Shown here: in pieces, positions 1-4,238 of the stretch
Numbering within the stretch: the first letter of the stretch is position 1
Layout: every line of letters begins with the position of its first letter
NCBI GenBank assembly: GCA_002394725.1
Contig: DGUQ01000167.1
Coordinates: 6,597-11,713, forward strand
Length of the DNA: 5,117 bases
Direction: 5' to 3'
From: Ruminococcaceae bacterium UBA4306
Lineage (GTDB): Bacteria; Bacillota; Clostridia; Oscillospirales; Acutalibacteraceae
Made by a program: the position numbers and the translations under genes
The notes under the pieces: generated by a model
Databases searched by the model: none
The model's input: the letters and a program-made list of their open reading frames with translations, nothing else
What the model was told of the DNA's origin: nothing

Positions 1-4
1 TATA

Positions 5-1069
5 TCAATCAAACAAACTGCCTTGTGCCGCAGCGGTATTGGCAGGGACTTTGTAGCCGAGGTGCTCATACGCTGCCGCGGTGACACAGCGACCGCGCGG
101 AGTACGGGACAAAAAGCCGATCTGCATCAGATACGGTTCATAGACGTCCTCGATGGTGACGGCTTCTTCACCGATCGCCGCCGCCAGTGTTTCCAGTCCG
201 ACAGGACCGCCGCGATAATACTTGATCATCGCCTCGAGCATACGCCTGTCGTTTTGATCCAGACCCAGCTCGTCGATCTCCAGTCTGTCGAGCGCCGTCT
301 GCGCCACCTCCAGCGTGATCACACCGTCGGAGATCACCTCAGAGAAATCGCGCACACGCTTTAACAGGCGGTTGGCAATACGGGGTGTGCCGCGCGATCG
401 GGAAGCAAGCTCCAATGCGCCTTCCTCATCGATCTTGATATCCAATATCCCGGCGGATCGGGTGATGATCTTCGCCAGTTCCACGGGAGTGTACATTTCA
501 AGCCGCAATACAACGCCGAAACGATCGCGCAAAGGCGCGGTCAGCTGACCAGCCCTTGTCGTCGCGCCGACTAAAGTAAACTTCGGCAGCGGCAAATGAT
601 AGGACGCCGCCATCTGTCCCTTACCGGTGATGATATCGATCGCGAAGTCCTCCATCGACGGATAGAGGATCTCTTCGACGGAACGAGAGAGTCGGTGGAT
701 TTCATCGATGAACAGCACGTCGCCGGGGTTCAGATTGGTGAGCAATGCCGCCAGATCACCGGGCTTTTCGATGGCAGGACCCGAGGTGATACGGATATTC
801 ACGCCCATCTCATTGGCAATAATACCCGAGAGGGTGGTCTTGCCCAGTCCGGGAGGGCCGTACAAAAGCACGTGGTCGAGCGATTCGCCGCGCTTTTTTG
901 CCGCTTCGATAAATATTCTTAAATTCTCTTTTGCTTTATCCTGACCGATATAATCCTCCAGCGTTTTCGGTCGCAGAGGGTTATCGGAATCAGTCGCGTC
1001 GGACGGAATCTCCGAGGTATCCATGATACGATCCTCAAAATCCATCTCAAAATCCGTGTTATAATCCAT
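5..1069 (-). CDS. ruvB: RuvB, Holliday junction branch-migration ATPase
   Basis: RuvB is the hexameric AAA+ motor that RuvA loads onto Holliday junctions; it pumps DNA to drive branch migration in recombinational repair in the cytoplasm. The 354-residue product has every expected element: Walker A GPPGLGKT (71-78), Walker B with DEIH (122-125), sensor 1 GATTRAG (168-174), the arginine-finger segment PLRDRFG (179-185), sensor 2 RGTPRIANR (226-234), and the C-terminal winged-helix part with GPVGLETL and [14 protein letters not shown]. The ATG at 1069 is supported by AAAGGA eight bases upstream. The N-terminal tail before [12 protein letters not shown] is about 31 residues, strongly acidic (11 Asp/Glu), and slightly longer than in Bacillus subtilis RuvB; part of it is encoded by a tandem repeat. 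It is the last gene of ruvC-ruvA-ruvB visible here, 69 nt after ruvA. The stop is TGA at 5-7, so the gene is complete. Confidence 0.98.
   Translation of the reverse strand: MDYNTDFEMDFEDRIMDTSEIPSDATDSDNPLRPKTLEDYIGQDKAKENLRIFIEAAKKRGESLDHVLLYGPPGLGKTTLSGIIANEMGVNIRITSGPAIEKPGDLAALLTNLNPGDVLFIDEIHRLSRSVEEILYPSMEDFAIDIITGKGQMAASYHLPLPKFTLVGATTRAGQLTAPLRDRFGVVLRLEMYTPVELAKIITRSAGILDIKIDEEGALELASRSRGTPRIANRLLKRVRDFSEVISDGVITLEVAQTALDRLEIDELGLDQNDRRMLEAMIKYYRGGPVGLETLAAAIGEEAVTIEDVYEPYLMQIGFLSRTPRGRCVTAAAYEHLGYKVPANTAAAQGSLFD
1034..1057 (-). repeat. 12-bp tandem repeat inside the 5' end of ruvB
   Basis: Two adjacent 12-bp copies, CTCAAAATCCAT (1034-1045) and CTCAAAATCCGT (1046-1057), differ at one base. 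On the coding strand they encode the repeated Asp-Phe-Glu segment in the acidic N-terminal tail of RuvB (residues about 5-13). The length is a multiple of three, so a duplication would keep the frame. The tail lies before the conserved AAA+ domain and varies in the family, so the repeat is probably neutral. Confidence 0.75.
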
Positions 1070-1138
1070 TACACTGATCCTTTCGAAAAAGTGATTAAAT
1101 TGATCGGGAGAGGTACGACTCCCCCTTACACAGTACGA

Positions 1139-1729
1139 TTACGCCATTTGCTTCAAGGTCGCCTCTATCATCGCTTCAACCGACATACTCGGGTCGAGCT
1201 TTGAGAGGATCGGCGTGACGTCGGCGGCGGAATAGCCCAGCACCGCGAGCGCCGCAACCGCCTTCGGCACATTGCCTGTATCCGCGATCACACTGCCCTT
1301 GCTGACGTCAAAGCCTGCCGTATCGACCACGCCCTTGATCTTGTCCTTCAATTCGAGCACGATACGCTGGGCGAGCTTCGGCCCGACGCCGTTGGCACGG
1401 GTCAGGGTCTTGCTGTCGCCGGAGGAGACGCACATCGCGATCTGCTCGCTTGTCAGATCCGAAAGGATCGCGAGCGCCACCTTGGGACCGACGCCCGTGA
1501 TGCCGATCAGCATCTTGAAGGTGTTCAACTCACCCTTGGAGGCAAAGCCGAACAGCTCCATCGCGTCCTCGCGGACATTCATATAGGTGTAGAGCATGGT
1601 CTCGGTATTCAGCTTGAGCTGTTTTTGGGTCGTAAGAGAGGTCTGCACCCGATAGCCGACGCCGCCGCATTCAATCACGGCAAAGCCGGCGTCCATTAAA
1701 ATCAGATTGCCTCTGACGGAATATATCAT
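1139..1729 (-). CDS. ruvA: RuvA, Holliday junction DNA-binding subunit
   Basis: RuvA binds the four-way junction as a tetramer, holds it open and square, and recruits RuvB. The 196-residue product matches the usual family length. It has the N-terminal OB-fold domain (1 to about 62, starting MIYSVRGNL and ending near ELFGF) with the acidic pin residues E54-D55. Two helix-hairpin-helix motifs follow, each with GVGPK (79-83 and 114-118); the second runs into LAQRIVLELKDK. After a variable linker comes the small C-terminal domain that contacts RuvB (about 150-196). The ATG shares one base with the ruvC stop (TAATG), which points to translational coupling with ruvC. An AGGAA stretch upstream is only a weak ribosome binding site, which also fits coupling. 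Nothing is truncated or missing. Confidence 0.97.
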   Translation of the reverse strand: MIYSVRGNLILMDAGFAVIECGGVGYRVQTSLTTQKQLKLNTETMLYTYMNVREDAMELFGFASKGELNTFKMLIGITGVGPKVALAILSDLTSEQIAMCVSSGDSKTLTRANGVGPKLAQRIVLELKDKIKGVVDTAGFDVSKGSVIADTGNVPKAVAALAVLGYSAADVTPILSKLDPSMSVEAMIEATLKQMA

Positions 1730-2238
1730 TACTTGATTCCTCGTTTCATCATTGTATCGCGTAAGGTGGTGCCTGCCGCCTGTGTGTGCGTGATCGCGAG
1801 AGCGAGCGCGTCGGCGGTATCATCGGGCTTGGGTACTTCTTTGAGATGCAGCAGTCTGCGCGTCATCTCCATGACCTGCGGCTTGTGCGCCCTGCCGTAG
1901 CCCGTGACAGCGGTTTTGACTTGCAGGGGCGTGTATTCATAGACAGGGATACGCGCCTGCTGCGCGGCTAAAAGGATCACGCCGCGTGCCTGCGCCACCT
2001 GGATCGCCGTGGTGGTATTGGTATTGAAATAGAGCTTTTCGATCGACATCACATCGGGCTTGGCACGCCCGATCAGCTCAACGGTATCGTCATAGATCTG
2101 CTGAAGCCGCACGTTGAAATCCGTATGCGCCTTAGTCGTGATCGCGCCGAAAGCGACAGGACGGTGCGAGGTGCCATGATATTCAATTACACCCCACCCG
2201 ACGATCGCGTAGCCGGGATCGATACCGAGGATAACCAA
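1729..2238 (-). CDS. ruvC: RuvC, Holliday junction resolvase
   Basis: RuvC is the dimeric endonuclease that cuts Holliday junctions symmetrically after RuvAB branch migration. With a TTG start at 2238 it has 169 residues, close to the 173 of Escherichia coli RuvC, and begins MVILGIDPG, the family's usual N-terminus. The four acidic metal ligands of the RNase H-like fold are visible: D7 in GIDPG, E67 in SIEKLYF, and D140 and D143 in DDTADALA. The conserved VAQARGV segment (81-87) is also present. An in-frame ATG at 2265 would add nine residues (MYSLQGVEL), but the best Shine-Dalgarno site lies inside that extension, eight bases before the TTG, so the TTG is preferred. It is first in the operon, behind a strong promoter and a long leader, and overlaps ruvA by one base. 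Confidence 0.96.
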   Translation of the reverse strand: MVILGIDPGYAIVGWGVIEYHGTSHRPVAFGAITTKAHTDFNVRLQQIYDDTVELIGRAKPDVMSIEKLYFNTNTTTAIQVAQARGVILLAAQQARIPVYEYTPLQVKTAVTGYGRAHKPQVMEMTRRLLHLKEVPKPDDTADALALAITHTQAAGTTLRDTMMKRGIK

Positions 2239-2246
2239 AAGCTCAA

Positions 2247-2252
2247 CTCCTT
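2247..2252 (-). promoter_or_regulatory. Shine-Dalgarno site that fixes the ruvC TTG start
   Basis: On the minus strand AAGGAG ends eight bases before the TTG at 2238, which is ideal spacing. The alternative ATG at 2265 lies upstream of this site and has no comparable site of its own. The choice sets the N-terminus to MVILGIDPG, as expected for RuvC. Confidence 0.85.
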
Positions 2253-2266
2253 GTAATGAATACATA

Positions 2267-2340
2267 CTCGAATGTTCGAGAAAGAAATCCCTTTCTCATA
2301 TTCGGTTGAGATCGCTACGGTTCGACTGCATTGCCGAACC
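2267..2340 (-). other. Structured leader of the ruvCAB transcript
   Basis: The stretch between the ruvC promoter and its ribosome binding site carries three dyads, read here on the minus strand. The first (2319-2340) is a stem with arms GGTTCGGC and GTCGAACC, eight pairs including one G-U, and a six-base loop. The second (2278-2297) has perfect seven-base arms GAGAAAG and CTTTCTC with a six-base loop. The third (2267-2280) is the near-complete palindrome CTCGAACATTCGAG, which shares three bases with the second, so the two cannot form fully together. No T-run follows any of them, so none is a plain terminator. They could affect translation or mRNA stability, or the third could be a protein-binding site. 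I do not recognise a known riboswitch or T-box. Confidence 0.5.
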
Positions 2341-2381
2341 TCGCAACGACAAATCAAATACTACGCATAATTTGACAGCTT

Positions 2382-2410
2382 ATTATAACACAAAAACACT
2401 GTTATAGCAA
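2382..2410 (-). promoter_or_regulatory. Sigma-A type promoter of ruvCAB
   Basis: On the minus strand the -35 is TTGCTA (2405-2410, four of six consensus bases), the spacer is 17 bases, and the -10 is a perfect TATAAT (2382-2387) preceded by TGT, an extended -10. Transcription would start near 2375, giving a leader of about 135 nt before the ruvC TTG. It lies just beyond the terminator of the preceding gene, so ruvCAB is an independent transcription unit. Confidence 0.8.
2384..2406. repeat. 23-bp dyad spanning the ruvCAB promoter, possible operator
   Basis: Perfect seven-base inverted arms TATAACA (2384-2390) and TGTTATA (2400-2406) are separated by nine bases. One arm overlaps the -10 and the other reaches the -35 hexamer, so a protein bound here would block RNA polymerase. 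It does not match the Gram-positive LexA box GAAC-N4-GTTC. The arms are AT-rich and partly built from the -10 itself, so chance symmetry is possible. Confidence 0.4.
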
Positions 2411-2420
2411 TAATAAAATG

Positions 2421-2449
2421 AAAAAAGTCGCACCAAACTGCGACTTTTT
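2421..2449 (-). terminator. Rho-independent terminator after the formate/nitrite transporter gene
   Basis: The stem GTCGCA (2427-2432) and TGCGAC (2439-2444) closes a six-base loop and is flanked by A6 on the left and T5 on the right of the plus strand. Read on the minus strand, the hairpin is followed by TTTTTTCATTTTATT, so it ends transcription 21 nt after the transporter stop codon. The near symmetry of the flanks means it could also stop plus-strand transcripts. Confidence 0.9.
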
Positions 2450-2469
2450 CGACCATGATATTTATGCAA

Positions 2470-3111
2470 TTATTTAGACAAAACGGCTTTTTTGACCATA
2501 TGGAACGCGACGGCGCCGATGAGGTTGCCGAGCGATACCAAAAGGATGTAGACGATCCCCTTTACGGAATACAGTGAATAAGCGGATGAAGCGGCAAAAT
2601 AGAACATGTCCGCTACGCTGTGCTCAAAGCCGCAGAGGATGAACGCGGGCACACAGGTGAACACCAAAATGTACTTGGGAAGCGCCTTTTTATCCTTGTC
2701 GCTCTTAAAATAATCCACCGCGATATAGACGAGGATGCCGCATAACGCGCCGAGGATGACGGTCTGCCACCATGACTGGGTGAGCTTTGCTTCACAAATC
2801 GTCTTAGCGGTCTCGGCGAGATTCGGCTTTGCAAACATCACAAGGGTGCCCATCAGCATACAGCCGAGGATGTTACCCAGCCAGATCGTGCAGAGATACG
2901 GGATATAGGACGGCTTATTCTCAAGCAGATAGGCGGTCTTGCCTGTGAACAGCAAAAAGCCCATGATCAGGATCACCGAGAGTCCCAGCGAGAACATGAT
3001 CGCGCCGAGGGGCGCTTTTTCGATCGCGACGCACGCCAAATAGACCGCGCCGCCGAACGATATCATGATACCTGCCAGTACGGCGGAAAACAAATTTTTC
3101 ACAAATTTCAT
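2470..3111 (-). CDS. Formate/nitrite transporter (FNT) family channel
   Basis: FNT proteins are pentameric inner-membrane channels that move small monovalent anions such as formate, nitrite or hydrosulfide. The product shows about six hydrophobic segments (roughly 8-30, 35-57, 70-94, 115-135, 147-173 and 185-206). It carries the family's pore histidine in CGFEHSVADMFYF (H164), an LFTGKT stretch like the LFT loop of FocA, and the closing SLGNLIGA motif. From the ATG at 3111 it has 213 residues, short for the family and without the N-terminal helix of FocA. An in-frame ATG at 3153 would add 14 residues, but that codon abuts the -10 of a good promoter, whereas the 3111 start has AGAAGGG nine bases upstream. 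No pyruvate formate-lyase or nitrite reductase gene is in view, so the substrate is open; formate export in mixed-acid fermentation is a reasonable guess. Confidence 0.88.
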   Translation of the reverse strand: MKFVKNLFSAVLAGIMISFGGAVYLACVAIEKAPLGAIMFSLGLSVILIMGFLLFTGKTAYLLENKPSYIPYLCTIWLGNILGCMLMGTLVMFAKPNLAETAKTICEAKLTQSWWQTVILGALCGILVYIAVDYFKSDKDKKALPKYILVFTCVPAFILCGFEHSVADMFYFAASSAYSLYSVKGIVYILLVSLGNLIGAVAFHMVKKAVLSK

Positions 3112-3120
3112 TTTATCGAA

Positions 3121-3127
3121 CCCTTCT
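3121..3127 (-). promoter_or_regulatory. Shine-Dalgarno site for the internal FNT start
   Basis: On the minus strand AGAAGGG lies nine bases before the ATG at 3111. The upstream ATG at 3153 has only an AAGGCGG-like stretch, about 13 bases away. Together with the promoter position, this favours the shorter protein. Confidence 0.6.
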
Positions 3128-3154
3128 ATTATTTGTCCTTTTTCATGCGACATT

Positions 3155-3183
3155 ACTATAGCAAATCCGCCTTTATTTTACAA
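3155..3183 (-). promoter_or_regulatory. Promoter of the FNT gene
   Basis: On the minus strand the -35 is TTGTAA (3178-3183), the spacer is 17 bases, and the -10 is TATAGT (3155-3160) preceded by TGC, an extended -10. Transcription would begin near 3148, inside the first codons of the longest open frame, leaving a leader of about 37 nt before the ATG at 3111. A perfect TATAAT also exists at 3196-3201 on the same strand, but with no recognisable -35. Confidence 0.65.
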
Positions 3184-3207
3184 TAGCGTAGGAGAATTAT
3201 AAATAAA

Positions 3208-3570
3208 TCAATTGGAATCATTCTTTTTCAGCGTCAGCACACTGCCGTCACGGCTCAGCTCTACCCGATCGCCGTACAAATGGTAGCCGAAGGAATAATT
3301 CATGCCGCTGTTATCGTCAAAAATCAGCAGTACATCATCCGTCAGCATACATAATCCGCTGATATGCAGCGGCTCGTCGCCCTCGATAGCAAGATACCCA
3401 TCTGTCTGAGAAAAGGATAAGGTCACATCGGCGCCGTTATCGAAAGAACCGCTCCATGTGTACATCCTCAGCTCATCCGAGGGTCGCTCGATGCTTTTGA
3501 CACACCCCGACAGGCTGAGTACCGCCGCCAAAAGAATGACTGAAAGAATAAACTTACCGCGCATAACCAT
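3208..3570 (-). CDS. Small predicted lipoprotein of unknown function
   Basis: I do not recognise this protein by name. From the ATG at 3570 it has 120 residues and begins with a lipoprotein signal: charged MRGK, a hydrophobic run FILSVILLAAVLS, then the lipobox LSGC with the lipidated cysteine at 23. The mature part, about 97 residues, is predicted to be exported and anchored to the outer face of the membrane. It alternates polar and hydrophobic residues with many Gly and Asp turns (WSGSFDNG, VTLSFSQTDGYLAIEG, VELSRDGSVLTLKK), as expected for a small beta-barrel of lipocalin-like type; this fold is inference. The start is uncertain: ATG at 3564, GTG at 3573 and TTG at 3576 are in frame and no clear Shine-Dalgarno site exists. 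It follows the membrane-protein gene by 39 nt on the same strand, probably as one transcript. Confidence 0.75.
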   Translation of the reverse strand: MVMRGKFILSVILLAAVLSLSGCVKSIERPSDELRMYTWSGSFDNGADVTLSFSQTDGYLAIEGDEPLHISGLCMLTDDVLLIFDDNSGMNYSFGYHLYGDRVELSRDGSVLTLKKNDSN

Positions 3571-3609
3571 CACCAAGACAGTATATGCGCGGCATAAAGC
3601 GAAAAGAAG

Positions 3610-4095
3610 TTATTCTGTTTTCTCCTCGGCGTCGGCTCTTTCTCTCATGCGTGTCGCTTGAAAGCCCTGCGTGGTCATGAACATGATGACAAGGATCATA
3701 ATCAGGCTGACGATACCGCCGTAAGCAATCGAAGAGCCCGGTCCGAAGCAAATGACGATTGCGCTGAGTATGCAGGTGATATAGCTGATGATATACTTTT
3801 TCTTGGATTTTTTATCCAAAATAAAGAAAAAGAACGATACGATCGGCAGGATGACCAAAATCGCGCCGTAGACCGCGCCCATCACCTGACCGGCACTGCC
3901 GTAGCCGTTGGGCTGGATCAGGAGATTGACTGCCGTGAGGATGGAATACTGTCCCTCATCATTGACAGGACCGTACATCAAGGGCATCCAGACCATTACC
4001 AAAACCAGCAGGAAATACATAACCGCCAGAAAAATGCGGACTTTCTTTTCGGAGCTTGACTCCTTGATCTCATCTTTATCGAAATATTTCGCCAT
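3610..4095 (-). CDS. Four-helix membrane protein of unknown function
   Basis: I do not recognise the family. The 161-residue product has a charged, soluble N-terminus (1-19) and four hydrophobic segments at about 20-41, 71-93, 101-118 and 123-141. The last two are separated by a short GPGSS turn. The lysine-rich loop DKKSKKKY (94-101) and the charged C-terminal tail (149-161) are positive or strongly charged, so by the positive-inside rule both ends face the cytoplasm. The 42-70 loop (GPVNDEGQYS... IQPNGYGSAGQ) would face outside. No enzyme motif is visible. Two adjacent ATG codons exist at 4098 and 4095; the second is chosen because GAGG lies seven bases before it, against four for the first. 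It is first in a likely two-gene unit with the downstream lipoprotein and diverges from the GH13 gene. Confidence 0.75.
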   Translation of the reverse strand: MAKYFDKDEIKESSSEKKVRIFLAVMYFLLVLVMVWMPLMYGPVNDEGQYSILTAVNLLIQPNGYGSAGQVMGAVYGAILVILPIVSFFFFILDKKSKKKYIISYITCILSAIVICFGPGSSIAYGGIVSLIMILVIMFMTTQGFQATRMRERADAEEKTE

Positions 4096-4138
4096 CATTG
4101 CACCTCGATCATGTTGTTAGTTGATTATCACGCTCTTT

Positions 4139-4167
4139 ATATTAGCACAAAACAACGATTAATACAA
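4139..4167 (-). promoter_or_regulatory. Candidate promoter of the membrane protein/lipoprotein unit
   Basis: On the minus strand the -10 is TAATAT (4139-4144) with TGC directly upstream, an extended -10. At 17-base spacing the -35 position holds TTGTAT (4162-4167), matching only the first three consensus bases. Transcription would start near 4132. The -35 lies within the second of two 12-bp direct repeats shared with the divergent promoter. Confidence 0.5.
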
Positions 4168-4175
4168 CAATTATT
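4152..4175. repeat. Two adjacent 12-bp direct repeats between divergent promoters
   Basis: ACAACGATTAAT (4152-4163) is followed directly by ACAACAATTATT (4164-4175); ten of twelve positions agree. They fill the space between the two divergent core promoters and touch the -35 of each. This placement suits a regulator acting on both units, but the AT-rich sequence makes chance similarity possible. Confidence 0.45.
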
Positions 4176-4202
4176 TGACTTTACTCAAAAAAATGCTATA
4201 CT
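4175..4202 (+). promoter_or_regulatory. Sigma-A type promoter of the GH13 gene
   Basis: The -35 TTGACT (4175-4180, five of six) and -10 TATACT (4197-4202, five of six) are 16 bases apart, and TGC just before the -10 makes it extended. Transcription would start near 4209, giving a leader of about 30 nt. It is among the strongest promoters in the window. I see no convincing CcpA cre site around it. Confidence 0.85.
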
Positions 4203-4211
4203 CATAGAGAA

Positions 4212-4230
4212 TTTGTGCAAACAAAGGAGG
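4212..4230 (+). promoter_or_regulatory. GH13 ribosome binding site with adjoining small hairpin
   Basis: AAAGGAGG (4223-4230) is a near-perfect Shine-Dalgarno site eight bases before the ATG at 4239. That spacing picks this ATG over one at 4235, which is in another frame and stops after six codons. The five-base arms TTTGT (4212-4216) and ACAAA (4221-4225) around GCAA could fold into a weak hairpin covering the left edge of the site, or act as a small operator. Confidence 0.7.
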
Positions 4231-4238
4231 TATCATGT

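Noticed and set aside
23..944. Several plus-strand open frames opposite ruvB
   Set aside because: They overlap a fully conserved ruvB, overlap each other, and their products have odd compositions rich in Arg, His and Asp typical of antisense frames.
1106..1123. Hairpin GGGAG/CTCCC between ruvA and ruvB
   Set aside because: Only five pairs with an eight-base loop and no T-run after it on the coding strand; not a convincing terminator or attenuator.
2267..2280. LexA (SOS) box before ruvC
   Set aside because: CTCGAA-N2-TTCGAG has the wrong core and spacing for the Gram-positive GAAC-N4-GTTC site and lies in the leader, far from the promoter.
2372..2377. Plus-strand TTGACA as a promoter -35
   Set aside because: No acceptable -10 lies 16-18 bases downstream, no plus-strand gene follows, and the terminator at 2421-2449 would stop such a transcript.
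3658..4120. Plus-strand frames opposite the membrane-protein gene
   Set aside because: The minus-strand frame encodes clear hydrophobic helices with a plausible start; the plus-strand products are low-complexity Asp/His/Arg-rich shadows.
4150..4163. CcpA catabolite-response element near the GH13 promoter
   Set aside because: The central CG and some flanking bases fit, but the outer TG and CA of the cre consensus are missing.
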